Of a stretch of 64,000 nt of DNA, positions 12,801 to 25,186 are shown in pieces. The translations under genes and the position numbers were made by a program. The notes under the pieces were generated by a model. The model did no database searches. It saw nothing but the letters and a program-made list of their open reading frames with translations, and had not been told where the DNA came from. Within the stretch, counting starts at the first letter, position 1. Every line of letters begins with the position of its first letter. The DNA comes from Augochlora pura (Eukaryota; Arthropoda; Insecta; Hymenoptera; Halictidae), in NCBI RefSeq assembly GCF_028453695.1, contig NC_135782.1, positions 17,540,190 through 17,604,189 of the forward strand. The letters are read 5' to 3'.

Positions 12801-14219
12801 AAATATAGTAAAATTATTAATTATTAATGTTGATGATAATAATCCAGTTCCTGATCCATTGATACAACTCTCTACCGTTTTGACGGCGTGGTTGCCATAC
12901 GATAGGGGTCAGTTGCCATCGCTACTTCCAAGATCCCGCGTTGATATGAACTGCCATGGAGTGCATCAATGTAAGAACCGCTGCGATTCGCATACAGCGA
13001 GCACTAAAATACGGACAGATGGCTCGTTGAATCTCCTCGACGATGGTGGACGGCGTCGGTGAACCTCCCTTCGTTATAGTGGTCGTGTCAACTATGACGT
13101 ACAAGCTCGGGGTGTAACAGGAGCCCATAACCAGTGAAACGTCTACAATTGTTTCTCGATCGAACGCTCAATCTCCATCTGTGAAACGACAAAGTTGTAT
13201 TTTATTTAAATTTGTTAAATTTGCATTTAAACAAACGTTTAGTTACAGATACAATTAATCAATTTCTTTCTCTGTTCAATTTTTAAAGCATCGCTGAATG
13301 TTCGATATTTTATTTTACAATGAAGTAAGGACACTTTAAAATATAAATAATGAAATATAACCTCTGAAAATATTAAATTCATTGCTACAAATTTAATTTT
13401 TTAAACAACGACGTGTTGAGAATAAATGATAAATGTTTAACCCTTCAACTTTATATTTTGCAGAAGTGGCTTATTATAAATTTTAATTAACAAAATTTCC
13501 CAGTTATCACTAAAACTCTACTTTTTATTTTGCAAATAATTAATAACATATTAACAAATAACACTACTAAAAGGAACCCTACTAAAAACAATACTAAATA
13601 TCACAGTTCCATAAAGAACCCCATAAAATCGTTCATCATTTTTCTATTTGTTTATAGAAAATTTATTGCTCGGAACGAATTATAAATAATACAATACTCG
13701 TCGAATGCAAACTTGTCCGAATGTTTGCAAAAGTCGAGCGTAATACTATGGCGACAGACTGCGCTGATAAAATGGCGGTGCAGTATCACCACCCCCTCCG
13801 CCCCCCTCTCTGTGCATTCGTCTAACTGCGCACACGAACGCCTAGGAAAAGGCTCCCCCCGTTGTGGGTGATGACGCACACACGTAAGCTAAACAATAGT
13901 TAAATCAGGGTGAGGGGTGGCTACGGGTTGCTGTGGGTGTTTAATGAGCTGCCAGCCAGTGACTGCGAGGGGTGCTGGCCGAGCGCGAGAGAGAGAGGGG
14001 GGGAAGAGGGTGTACGAGGAGGGGTTGACGGATTTTTTGGGGTGCGAGGAGGACGGTGAAATCTATGGGGCACGGGCTACGGGGCACCACTTGACTGTTT
14101 ATGGGACCGGCACCGTGTAAAGTGTAGGAATAACATTGCATATGTTTAAATGGAACCGGTGCCGTTCGCGAGCATAGTTGCAGACACTGTGCAAAATGGA
14201 ATTGAGGTGGTAAGAATAA
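12801..14219. other. intergenic, islands at 12.8-13.1 and 13.7-14.2 kb
   Basis: Unique sequence with a short GA/G-rich tract near 13985-14010. Open frames are short and lack splice or motif support. Confidence 0.5.
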
Positions 14220-14815
14220 AGATGAAAGTATAGGAAATGTAGGAAATAGTATAGGAAATGTAAGATATGGTATAGAATATATTGTATATAGTAGAGAAAA
14301 TATAGAATATAATATAGAAAATATAGCACATGACGGAGATAATATAGTATATAATGTAGAGAATATAGAGTATAATATATAGGAAATATAGAAAATATAA
14401 GACATGATACAGGTAATATAATATACAGTAGTATAATATAGAGAATATAAAATGTAATATAAGAAAATATAGAATATAATATAGCAAGTATAGGACATGA
14501 TACAGATAATATAGTATATAATATAGAGAATGTAAAATATAGAAAATATAGAATATAATATAGCAAGTATAGGACATGATACAGATAATATAGTATATAA
14601 TATAGAGAATGTAAAATATAGAAAATATAGAATATAATATAGCAAGTATAGGATATGACACAGAAAATATAGTATATAAAATAGAAAATATAGAAAATAA
14701 TATAGAAAATATAGAATATAATATAGAAAATATAGAAAATATTATATCAAATATAGAAAATATAGAAAATAATATAAAATATAGAGGGCGATCTAAAAAT
14801 ATAAAATATAAAAAA
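14220..14815. repeat. AATATAGAATATAATATAG array, ~600 bases
   Basis: Long array of AAATATAGAATATAATATAG units with a higher-order pattern: blocks containing AGGACATGATACAGATAAT recur at about 14400, 14490, 14570 and 14650. It yields overlapping frames of up to 234 codons on the minus strand that encode only Tyr/Ile/Ser repeats. Confidence 0.88.
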
Positions 14816-15529
14816 AAAGAAGCACATTCTTGTAACAATCTTAACCTCAAAACACTTCAGCAAAACGTGAACGCATCGCAAAAAACTACCCCCTCCAGTT
14901 GCACTACCCTTATAACAATTTCACAAATATATTTTTTTCGGACACCTGGCAGGTCGATTGCTATAAAAGCGAGCCAGCTAAGATGATCGAGAGGTTCACT
15001 AGATCGTTTTAGAAACAGACAGTGCCGGTTGGCTGACCGCTGACCTAAGCGTCGCTCACCTGATCATTCATGGCAGGAGCGTTGCCGTGAAATTAGGCGA
15101 TCTCGCCTCCATTGATCCTCCTCCGAAGACGGCGCTATATTAAGTTACTATTTGTCGGCAATCACTCGAGTGCCGATCGCCTATATTGAGTTACTGTTTG
15201 CGGACGATTTGGAGAATTAGGGAGAGAGAGAAAAACCGTTCGAGTCGTTGAAACGGGGCCGAATGAAACTCTATATCCGTTGCCGTTAGATTTACCTAGG
15301 GTTTGGTCCGAGACACCGCTAATTGCCTCTTGGCCTCGGGGATGTTCCGGAAAAAATTTCGGTGAGATACCGGTGCGCACAAAAGGCAACGGGAAAAAGC
15401 GCAATTTATTCCTGAATTCGAACCGGGGCTATTGGGTTGCGCACGAAAATGGTCTTTTAAAATCATATTCGTAAAGCATCTGAATCAATTTCCAATAATT
15501 CTGCACCACTGAACCTGTACTTCATCTAT
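14816..15529. other. GC-richer island with TATAAAAG motif
   Basis: TATAAAAG at 14962-14969 precedes TTCACT (14995-15000) by about 35 bases on the plus strand, a possible core promoter. About 60 bases further the sequence becomes GC-rich up to 15460. No coding exon follows, so any transcript would be non-coding or a distal first exon. Confidence 0.25.
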
Positions 15530-15760
15530 TTTATTTACCTATTTATTCATTCATATATTAATTTATATATCTATTATTTTTATATTTATTTATATGTTTA
15601 TTTATATATTTATTTATTCGTATATTCATTTATTCATTTTTTACTTGTGGATCCTTTATTTTTTATTTTTTATTTATCTATCTACTTATTATATTTTATA
15701 TATTATATGTATTTTATATACTCCTTTATTAATTCTGTTATTTATTATTATTTTACAATT
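15530..15760. repeat. TTTATTTATATATTTATT low-complexity tract
   Basis: T-rich strand of TTTAT, TTCAT and TATAT steps. No gene. Confidence 0.8.
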
Positions 15761-16149
15761 TTTCTTATTGCCTAATAATAATTTAATATTTATTTTTCCA
15801 TATTGAGAGACACTGTCGATTTTAATTTTTAATAACAAGTTTATCCAGACAATGTTGTCAAATCTGGGAGGATAGGGATATTCGTCACGATTCTGCTTGG
15901 AATTTGACACTCGGAATTGAGTTTTGTTTATTTATTCAACCTTGGACAACCTTCGATTCTGCGCTGTTTTTCCGAGGCCCTCAAACTCGGAGCAAACAGA
16001 CGCACACTAGCTCCGCAGAGCAAATGTGTTTCCAGCGTGCGTGTAATCCTGCCTAAGCTCACCCCTACAAGCCCAATAAAACGTGGAGCTTGCTACGAAT
16101 GCTTCACAATGACGTTAAATCAATGATTTGTCCAACCAGCCATCGCCAC

Positions 16150-16200
16150 GGGCTTTAATCCCGGTTTTACATGTGATTAAATCCTGGATTAAGTGCCGGG
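16150..16200. promoter_or_regulatory. homeodomain-type motif group (TAATCC, GGATTAAGTG)
   Basis: TAATCC at 16156-16161, its reverse GGATTA at 16186-16191, and a nearby GATTAAATCC fall within 40 bases of unique sequence (15900-16300). The GGATTAAGTG also contains TTAAGTG, the core bound by NK2-class factors in other insects. The island lies about 8 kb downstream of tap. Regulatory role is inference. Confidence 0.25.
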
Positions 16201-16429
16201 ACGATTGGTATTATTAATGAATAATGCCGACGGACGGAGTCTATTAAATAAGGGACTGGCGGTGGGTGGATGTGTGCAACTATTTCCACGTGTTTTGTTA
16301 TTGTTTATAGGATAATGATACAGTGCAAGAATAACGGTGATGAAAGTGTTATGAAAAATATTATTTTTGATATTAGAAAAATGTCATGGATGGTAGACGA
16401 TTTTTTTTCAAGTGGAGAAAATTGTTTCA

Positions 16430-16650
16430 AAGTTGAGAAAATTTTTTCTGGCTTGAGAAAATTGTTTCAGACTTGGGAAAGTTGTATCAGAATTTAGAAA
16501 ATTGTTTTCCACCCCAAAGAAATTGCTATAAGTATCAGTATTTTCCATCTCAAAAAATTGTTTTCCTTTTCAGAAAATTATTTTCCAGTTCAGAGAGTTA
16601 TTTTCCTTTTCAGAAAATTATTTTCCAATTCAGAAAAGCATTTTCCGAAA
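16430..16650. repeat. GAAAATTGTTTC / CAGAAAATTATTTTCC imperfect tandem repeat
   Basis: The left half repeats GAAAATTGTTTCAGACTTGG-like units; the right half has TTTTCAGAAAATTATTTTCC units. The two halves are partly reverse-complementary. Confidence 0.7.
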
Positions 16651-17214
16651 GATAAGTGTCGAAATAACCGAGCAGAAGTTGGCCACGCGCCGAAACCGAT
16701 ACGAAGCTCGTTGAAACGGAAGGAGCCATCAGTAGTGTCATCGATCGACACGGCCAGATTCTCGATGATTCCCGATCGACTTTGGAGGACTCGTGGCTGG
16801 CTCCCTGGACCAGTAATCCACGTCATTCCGGGATGAATGCCCGGCTGGCTCGGGCATTCTTCAAGTAAATTATAGTCTTGAATGGCAGCGCAGTGGGGGG
16901 TTGGTTGGCACGCGTACATTGGGGTACACCTGCCCCCCGTAGACATCTGTCCCCTGTATTTCCATCGCGAGAGTCAAACCATGGCGTGCGTGTACTCTCG
17001 GCAGTTGTTGTCAGAGACTGGGCAATGTTCAACTTCCTATGCGTTGTTAACAACAATTATACGTTTTACATTATTTATATTTCTGTTTTTACTTTTCTTT
17101 CATATTATTTTATATTTTACAAAAATTAAAATATTAAAGTATTGTAGTTGATGAAATAGGATTACTGTTTTTCCATATATTTAAATTAAAACTACTTTGA
17201 AGCTAATTAGGGAT
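16651..17214. other. intergenic unique island
   Basis: GC-richer sequence at 16660-17030 with short overlapping open frames on both strands and no recognisable domain. Confidence 0.45.
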
Positions 17215-17425
17215 TAACTTGGACCTAACTGAGATCTAATTCAGACTTTATTCAGACCTAGTTCAGATTTAATTCAGATCTAAGTCACACTTATTAGTGA
17301 ATATATAATGCTAAGTTTTTAATATCTCTATGGTCACTCGGACTTAAATCAGACTTGACTCAGACTTAACTGAGACTAATTCAGACTTAATTCAGACTTA
17401 ATTCAGATTTAATTCAGATCTAAGC
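17215..17425. repeat. TTCAGACTTAA / TTCAGATCTAA 11-base repeat
   Basis: Units of ACTTAATTCAG and GATTTAATTCA recur about 16 times in two blocks separated near 17290-17340. Related degenerate repeats lie at 46240-46410 and 63535-63745. Confidence 0.75.
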
Positions 17426-18903
17426 CCCGCCAATCCCAAATTAAAGTGCAGACTACGTTTAAATTAAGTCTGAGTTTAAATTAAATAATTTACTTTATTC
17501 TTTTTTTGAAAATACAATTTTCACTATTTTCACCATAAAAATTGAACCATGGCGTACTATAATTCTTGGAGACGACAGAATCATCGAGTTCCTCGGATTC
17601 GTCCTCGTTAATCGAATTTGTCCGCGACAGGGGCGTCGATCTCAAGCTCAAATAAGGCTTTCCATATTTTAGCGAGCTGCCAGGGCGGAATAGAAAGGCC
17701 CGCGGTGTCCGCGGGGTGTGTCCCATGACGTAGCGGTCGAGCCCGGCATTGTACGTGGTTTACCACAAAGGCCTGCAAATGCCAACTTCGAATGAAAAGC
17801 CCCGGCTCTCTCTACCCTATACGCGCGGCGCGTCTAAACAGATGCCGAAATACGATGCCCGAAAGATGTTTGTCTGAATCTTCTTTTTGCACCCTTCGCT
17901 ATCTGTCGACAGTCTTTCGGGCCGAATAGAGCCCCGGGGATGTTTTGTTCCTTGATCGACGTTGCCTTTTGTCCGATTGCACCTCTTTAGCGGGTGTCTA
18001 TATCGCACCACGCGAATTTGTAACCGGTAAATAGAAAACATTTCGACTGCTCGTCGATTGAATTTTGTCTCTGCTTCGTGGCAACTTCAGGGTGCTGGGG
18101 TATTTTTATAGGGTTATATTTTTTATAATTTTGGCAATTTTTATTTCGTATTAAGGGTAGCAGAGAGGGTAGAGTAATGTAATAATTTATTACTATATTA
18201 ATCTGTCAAATTTACTGTATTTGATTGAGGGTAATTTTGGGATTGGAAAGGGTGAACTTTGACTTGAATTTTCTCAGTTGTTGTTTGAGATAATTAAACA
18301 AAATAAAAGCGAAAATAAAGCTTAAAGTTAACTTGATTTAGAATATTTTTGTTGCAATTTTAGATCCTCAATTAACAATTGATATTAATAACTAAAGCTC
18401 ATAACCTTCAAAGTTCGTGTAATGGTAATGTTGAGGGCTCAAAAGAGCGAACTTTAACCTTAATTTTCTCAGTTATTACTTGAGATAATTAGACAAAATA
18501 AAAGCGAAAATAAAGCTAGAAGCTTCCTTCATTCACTATATTTTTTCCAAAAATTTTAAACTAGTCAAATATCACTCTATTCACTCTCATACTACCCTCT
18601 ATCAGAGGGGTAGAAATCTTCAATTTTTCCAAATGATATTTCTGATTTAAAATAAAATTTCTAGGCTGTCAAAATGATATAAAAAAAATTTTTCAGAGTA
18701 CATATGTATTAGTAGATCGTGCCATTGATCTCCGATTAAGTGTTCAGCAAGCATCCATGGGGATACGGCGCCATTAATCTTCGATTAAGTGTGCAACGAT
18801 TGGTCAAGGTAATTTCACGAATTTTCCTGAATTAGGAAAACCGGTCTCCCCCTTTTCAATGGCCATGGTGCATTGGGCGCTGGGGTGCATGGTGGAGGTA
18901 TGG

Positions 18904-18904
<1 letters not shown>
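17426..18904. other. intergenic; includes two direct repeats
   Basis: A GC-richer block lies at 17560-18080. Two related segments of about 100 bases containing TTCTCAGTTRTTRYTTGAGA and AAAATAAAAGCGAAAATAAA recur at about 18265-18330 and 18450-18520. No gene is seen. Confidence 0.5.
18721..18799. promoter_or_regulatory. duplicated 30-base module with CGATTAAGTG
   Basis: Two copies, at 18721-18750 and 18770-18799, share GCCATT(G/A)ATCT(C/T)CGATTAAGTGT, with 49 bases between starts. TTAAGTG fits the NK2-class consensus and ATTAATC/GATTAA fit homeodomain cores. The third GATTAAGTG in this part of the window is at 16187. Sequence duplication is certain; regulatory meaning is inferred. Confidence 0.3.
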
Positions 18905-18955
<51 letters not shown>

Positions 18956-18956
18956 G
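18905..18956. repeat. (CT)n microsatellite
   Basis: Nearly pure CT dinucleotides with two TTT interruptions. Less regular CT and CACTCT stretches continue to about 19150, which keeps a 183-codon low-complexity frame open. Confidence 0.95.
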
Positions 18957-19639
18957 TCGTGATTTTTCTCTCTCGTGATTTTTCTCTATGGTATTTTTTT
19001 TTTATTTTTCTCGTGATTTCTTTCGTGCTTTATTTCGTGCTTTCTCTCTCTCTCTCTCTCACACTCTCACTCTCACTCTAGCACTCGCTCCGTCATTCTC
19101 GGTCTCGACAACGCACCCCATCTCGCTCTCACTCTCTCTCTGTACGGCGCGCGCTCTCTCCCCCCACTTCTCGGCTAGCCGCGCTCTCGACAGGGGAGCA
19201 GAGCTCTGTCAGTCACCAGTATGTCACCGTACAGACCAGCGCCCCGGCACAATGAAGGGCCCCGCGGACGCGATCGATATGCGCACTCGACGGAAACGGC
19301 CCCGGCGAAAAGGTCGATCAAAGCGAAATCACTGCGCCCAGCAAATGCAAGCGGCGCCGATCTTTATGGCCTGTATAAAAAAAAATCCCTCTCTGGTGAA
19401 TCTTTGTTTAAAACCGTACGGCGAACGGCGACCATTGTTCGTCGAATCCGCGATATTGGACCGTTTGCGAATAACACTGTTCTTCTATGTTCTAGTATAT
19501 TTATTTATTGGCAAGAAGAATTTGTTCTTTATTTATTAAAATTTCTTCTTTAATTTATTAAGCTTTGATATAGTTCTTTAATTTATTTTATCTTTCATGG
19601 ACGATTTTTAGTTTAATGTTGCATTATTTAGTTTTTTTT

Positions 19640-20230
19640 TTTTATTACGTATTAAGGTATTATTAATTGTATTATATTTTTTATTATTTGTTATATGGTA
19701 TATTATTCTGTATGTCTTCATGTATTATATAGTATATGATATACTATGTTGTATGTCTTCATATATTATATAGTATATGGTATACTATTTTGTATGTCTC
19801 TATACATTATATATTATATTGAGCATGTTCAGATATTATATACTATACTCTATATTTTCATATATTGTATACTATATAGAATATATTCATATATTTTATA
19901 TTATACATTGTATTGTATTCTGTACTATACTATATATTATATTATATATTTTCAACTATTACAAATTATATTGTACGGACTCAAATATATTATATTATAT
20001 ATATTTGCATATACTATATATTATGTTATATATTTTTAAATATTAAAAATTATATGACACGTATTCAAAAACATATATTATATCTATTTATATATTAGAT
20101 TACATACTACTTTATACATTACATCATATATATTTGCATATACTATATATTATATTATATATTATATTTTATATGTCCGTATATCGTTATCATATTACTT
20201 AAATCTGCTACATATATGTATATGTGCAAC
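19640..20230. repeat. TATATTATAT low-complexity array
   Basis: TATATTATATAGTATATGG-like units with recurring GTATGTCTTCATATATT. Open frames are Tyr/Ile repeats. Confidence 0.85.
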
Positions 20231-21754
20231 CATGTACGTCTATGTGCATGTATATACGTTTTCCAGGTAGATCCAATAGCGTAGATAAAGGGGACGTTGA
20301 ATTAGCCCGGCTTCGTCGCATAAATCATCCCCTGTTTCCAATTTCTTGGTTTTCTCTCTCTGGCTGGTCGCCTCTGCCCCTAAATTTCGAAGCAGTTAGA
20401 CGGGGCGTAAAAACTGATTGAATCCCCTCCCCTCCCGAAAATCCAACACCTTTGCCCGGCTCCTGGTGGCAGACCTTACGGGGTCCTGGACCGCGCGCCG
20501 CCGTCTGTCGCGCTGCGCACACACAGTTCCATGTCGCCGGGGATAATGGTTCCATTCAAGCATTACCATTATTGGCGAGATTTGGGGAAACGATCGAGCG
20601 TGCTAACGGATTCGTCGCAGCTTGCAGCTTGTTTGCAAATAGGCCTCGTATACGAAATTATTGATCAGGTGGCGGGGGATGGATGCTGCCGGACCAAGTC
20701 GCTGCTTCGGCTGGAAAAATATTCAATTATTGCAGCACGAAGTATGGTTAAAATAATATTAATATTAATGCGAATATTCGACTGTTTTAATTAATGCATG
20801 TATGGCGAGGAAATTCGAGGAAAAATTCAAAGAAAAATTGTAGGAAGTTTATGTGAACCTTTTGGATATATATAATTATTTATAAATAAATATGAGAGTG
20901 TAATATTACTTTAGATGACGAGATTAAGTGTATTTAATTTTTATATAATTTTTTATTTTAATTATTGCTGCTTAAATTTTTGTAATAGAAATATTTTTAT
21001 TATGCTTCTGTGATTTGTTATTAATAATTTTTCTATGGTCTACAATTGCTCTATATTAATTCTGGTAGTATAGAATATTTATTTAACTTACGGAGAATAA
21101 TTGTAAGCTGTTACAATCTTTATTAATACATAAATCTTGATATATCAATTTCAATTAATATTAAAAGTGTATTATAAAATTATAAAACTATAAAAATATA
21201 ATAAAGATATAATAATATTAAAAAATAGTAAAATATTATAAGAATATAGAAATATTATAAAAATACCATATACTATGTTTATAACATTGATTAACAGTTC
21301 TAAAATTGCACTTTATGGTGTTTCAAAGGGATTGGTCACTGTAATAATTTATAATTCGACAATTTTTGCATTTGGAAGCTAACGATCGATCAAAAAGTAG
21401 CGAAGCATTCAGGAGAAACCGATTTCCATAACTGAAACAAGTGGGTGTTTCAGAGTGTCGCTATACTATAGTCGAGTGTTACGAAAATAAATAGGCAGGC
21501 GATCGTTCGATCAAATGGAGTGCAAACGGGGTTGGATGCTATCAAAATATTCAGTTCAAGATGGAAAAATAATATTTTCCGGGTGGCCCTTCTGCCTGCG
21601 ACAATATTTGCTCGTACACGAAAACTGCGTCATTTCTATTTCCATTTCGTCATAAACAATTCCAAATTTCCCTTCCATCATATATATATTATTTTTACAA
21701 TATTATATAATAGTGGAACAAAAATTGATTATTCGTGAATTTGCAGATTTGCAT
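20231..21754. other. intergenic; GC-rich island 20.25-20.75 kb then AT-rich
   Basis: The island contains CACACACAGTTCCATGTC and a duplicated CATTACCATTATTGG-like stretch but no supportable exon. 20750-21330 is AT-rich single-copy sequence. Confidence 0.45.
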
Positions 21755-22015
21755 AAAATAATTAAATCACAGCACACGGAATTATATAATAATTAAATTA
21801 TGATAGATATTATAACATTGTGCAATAATTAAATCACGTCAGATAAAATTTTGTAATAATTAAGATACGTCAAATAAAATTCTATAATAATTAGCTCACA
21901 TTAAATAAAATTGTACAATAATTTACTCACGTCAAATAAAATTGTATAATAATTAATTGGCGTTAAATATAGTTATATAGTAATTTATTTGTGTCGAATA
22001 AAATATAATAATAAT
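21755..22015. repeat. ~35-base tandem repeat AATAATTAAATCACGTCA
   Basis: About seven diverged units of AATAATTAANTCACGTCA plus AATAAAATTNTAT. Two related units occur at 10975-11010. Confidence 0.75.
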
Positions 22016-23592
22016 TAAATTTAGGTAAACGAAGGAATGCGGCGTAAAGAGGCGACAGGTCGATTCGAAAGCGGTTTTGTAAAAGTCACGTTCCACGGTG
22101 TAATCCGTAGGATTAGGCGGGTAGGCGTAATTTCAGGCGCAACTTGTGATACATCTGCCCCGCGGTGATTTCTACAAAGGACACGTGTCCCCGGCACGTG
22201 CTTATTCATTCTTGAACAGGAATTCATTCCTGCAAAGTGGCTCGAGCATGCTCGCTCGCAAGACGGTTACCATTTCATCGGAACTTCCGTGTCCACGTGA
22301 CTCTCTCCCTCTCCCTCGCTCAGAATTTACTACAGTCATTCCATTAGGGGGTTTTAAATAACTGTGGTTTGCATTTCGTGGCTTCTGGGTAATTTGATCT
22401 CTCGAGAAAAGAATTTCTGCAGTGTAAAATTATCCACAATGATTTTTTAAATATTTAGAAATTTGTCCAATTGTTTTTTGAACGTGTTAAAAATATAGGG
22501 AATTTCAAAATCGAACAATTAATATTATTTAATTTTACGTACATCAGAAACTCATCCAGCAAATTCAAAAATTTACTTATTTATTTTTTAATGTGTGTCT
22601 GGTTGACTTTGAATGTTTAAAAAATTTTTTTAAATTTCAAATACATTCAGAAGTATGTCTAATTAATTTTTTAATTTATCAGAACTGTACACAAGCAATC
22701 GTGAAATATAATTTTGAAAAATATAAAAATGAGTATATAAAATTATTGACCACACCACAAGAAAAAGAATAATAAATTCTAAAAATATATTGCAAATAAA
22801 ACTTTGTTTAATGGTTCTTATGAAAAACAGTGGCTAGTTAAAATATGATTTATTGATAAGATATAAATTCTGTACAATATATATTCCCTGAATCGGCGGT
22901 TTCACAATAGAATAAGAGCACTGGCGGAGTCGCGCGCTAAGGCTTACACATAACCTAGAAAACAAGGGATGAGATCAAGCGTTCGAGATCAATCGGTGAA
23001 TGATCGATGACTAGAAATGAAAAAAAGGAACGCGGTTCGTAGTACGTGCCTCTGACAAATACATGCAACGCCTAATCTTCTGCACGTTTCTGCCTAAATC
23101 ATCCACCCCCTACCACTCCACTGTACGTCCACGATGACTCACGCGGCAGCCAATCAGCCGTAAATCAGTTTCAGTCAATCATTACACAGAAATTTCTGCG
23201 CAGACTTCTGACAGAATAGCAGTGGCCAAAAAAATACTACGGCTCGAATAACGTGCAAGAGGTTAGGTATTACGTGAAATCATAAAGAACCTAATCGCCG
23301 GATCTTAATCCTAGAAATTCGTTTCATATAACTCTCTTACAAAGTAAATAACGATCACCGCTCGCACTGGCCTAATTATTTTTACAATCGCCGTTGGACG
23401 AAAGGCTCGGCGCTTTAAACGGACACCAGATAAAAAATAAACGAGCGAGAGAGATGATTGCGGGCGAGTGTCGCGATATCTTTGCCATTACAGTGGCAAT
23501 GGATAGCTGAAATTTTGCTGATTAAAATGAGTACCAACACGACCCAATTCGCATAAGTCGTAACTAATCTATAGACGATCAATATGGTAATC
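22016..23592. other. region downstream of tap, island plus possible 3'UTR
   Basis: 22030-22370 is a GC-richer island with three CACGTG sites. 22880-23480 is unique and GC-richer and could belong to the tap 3'UTR or its downstream flank; a minus-strand AATAAA lies at about 22855. No other gene is seen. Confidence 0.35.
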
Positions 23593-23890
23593 TACAGGGT
23601 GAGCAAAAATAATTGGATCAGCTCGAGTGAGTTGTTTTTTGATTGTTTGAGAAGAACAACGACGCTTAGTATTCTCTCTGTGACTAATTAAAGATCATAG
23701 AATACGTGTTTGTTAAAATTATTATTAACAATTGAAATAGTTGATTAGAAATTAGAGTAGTGGAAATTACGATTTTCTGAACCTCGTCATGTTTGTTCAT
23801 TCGAAGTATATAAGGCCTTTTCTCGATATTTTCCATCATCGAACACAAGAAGTACAGTTCTAGTGGTCGATACATTTCGGTCACCCTGTA
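23593..23890. mobile_element. TA-flanked inverted-repeat element downstream of tap
   Basis: TACAGGGTGAGC at 23593-23604 is mirrored by GGTCACCCTGTA at 23879-23890, giving a 298-base unit bounded by TA. The termini match those of the element at 57740 but the interior does not, so it is a different non-autonomous family with similar ends. Short open frames inside it show no recognisable transposase. It lies about 220 bases past the tap stop codon, probably in its 3'UTR. Confidence 0.65.
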
Positions 23891-24109
23891 TATAGTGCCG
23901 AGTCATTTCTGCTCGGATCAGCGTCGTGTTTGGACTCATTTTAACCGCGAGGACATCAGCTACCCCTTTCTGGTGCGATAATAACCCTACCACCGAGATT
24001 ACTATCTCGCGCGATTACTATGCCCGCTTAATTTTCTTCGTTGTACCCGTACAGGTTTGAGAACTGCGTAAGCTGATCTTCGGGGGTCTTGAACTGTACA
24101 AAACGTTTC

Positions 24110-25174
24110 CTAAAGACACTGGTACATGTTGTTATGGTGTCCCATGTGGTGGGTGGGCGGTAGCTGGTGCTGCGCGTGGTACATCCTCTGGTCGTAGCAC
24201 GGCTGGTACTGCATCGGCGGGCTGACGCTCTGGTCGCTGTAGCAGTCGTACTCCTGCCATTCGGGCACGAATCTCTCCTGGGGATATGGGAACGCGTTGT
24301 GCGACGGACCGAGTCGTTTCTGCGCCGCCACCGCGCAGCTACCCGTCGACGACGTGATCATGTTCCCGTTCTCGCCGATGCTCACCGTCACGTTGCCCAC
24401 GTTCACTGTGATCTCGCCGGTCTCCGAGTTGCCCAAAGTCTGCGACAACGCCCAGATGTAATTGTGAGCGAAACGCAGTGTCTCGATCTTCGTCAGCTTT
24501 GTGTCCTCCGGGAACGTCGGCAAGGCCATTCGCAGACGCTCCAACGCGTCGTTCAGGGTGTGCATCCTGTGACGCTCGCGATCGTTCGCCTTTATTCGAC
24601 GGTTCCTTTTCAGCCGCAGCACCTGCGAGCAGATCAATGGGCACACGTGAAACAACCCGCGATCCTATTTCGATTTTGTTCGAGACTGGAACTCGAGATT
24701 TTACGGAGATTCGACGGGCTTGAGTTTTTGGTATTTTTAAGGCGATTTGGTGGAATTAATTATGAAATAATAATAAAATAATAATACGTAGTAAAATGGA
24801 CGATTTTACTGCTAGAAAATTCAATAATAATAATGAAATAATAATACAAAAAATGAATGATTTTACTGTAATTTTACTAATGGGAAAAAGAAAAAATATT
24901 TTGCATAATTAATAATAGTAAAAATTGTCACAGTCGAGTGCCACACTCTGTTAAAAATGTATTATGGTTTTTAGAGGTATGTATTTACCTGTGTGGGGCT
25001 CTTGCACCTCGTGTTCCGAGTTTTCTTCCTCTTTTCTTCTTTCGCCGGCGGGAACAGGCACTCGGCTTGAATCTCGTGTTTAGGCGACTCGAAGCTGACG
25101 TCGAACCCTGAATCCGAGGAGCTCGAGAGCTCGTCGAAGCCACCTTCGCTGCAGAACGAGTACTCCGAGGACAT
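24110..25174 (-). CDS. tap: bHLH neural transcription factor Tap (neurogenin family)
   Basis: Two coding exons on the minus strand, 25174-24989 (62 codons) and 24622-24110 (170 codons plus stop), give a 232-residue protein. The intron 24988-24623 has GT/AG ends and is phase 0. Residues about 69-125 form a complete bHLH domain: the basic region contains NDRERHRMHTLN (N75, R77, E78, R79, R81, the E-box contact set), and helix 2 reads TKLTKIETLRFAHNYIWAL, the neurogenin/Tap signature. The N-terminus is Ser/acidic-rich and the C-terminus is rich in His, Tyr, Gln and Met. Family knowledge: such proteins dimerise with Daughterless, bind CANNTG in the nucleus and promote neuronal differentiation. 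The start at 25174 is chosen because a good acceptor (pyrimidine tract then CAG at 25189-25187) lies 12 bases upstream, so the upstream in-frame codons are intronic and a 5'UTR intron is likely. The 5' non-coding exon is not proven. Confidence 0.93.
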
Positions 25175-25186
25175 CGTGGATAATTT

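Noticed and set aside
13941..14850. Overlapping minus-strand open frames of up to 234 codons
   Set aside because: They run through the AATATAG array; the predicted peptides are Tyr/Ile/Ser repeats in several frames at once, caused by the repeat period.
14962..15000. TATAAAAG with possible initiator as a firm promoter
   Set aside because: No exon or donor follows and the spacing is slightly long; kept only as a weak remark in the island entry.
18988..19539. Plus-strand frame of 183 codons
   Set aside because: The first part is CT-microsatellite translation (Ser/Leu) and the rest has no recognisable motif.
23684..23993. Short minus-strand frames within and beside the element at 23593
   Set aside because: They show no transposase motif and end at random stops; they probably reflect non-coding element sequence.
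24167..24781. Plus-strand frame of 204 codons
   Set aside because: It is antisense to tap exon 2 and its Arg/Val/His-rich sequence mirrors the GC-rich codons of tap.
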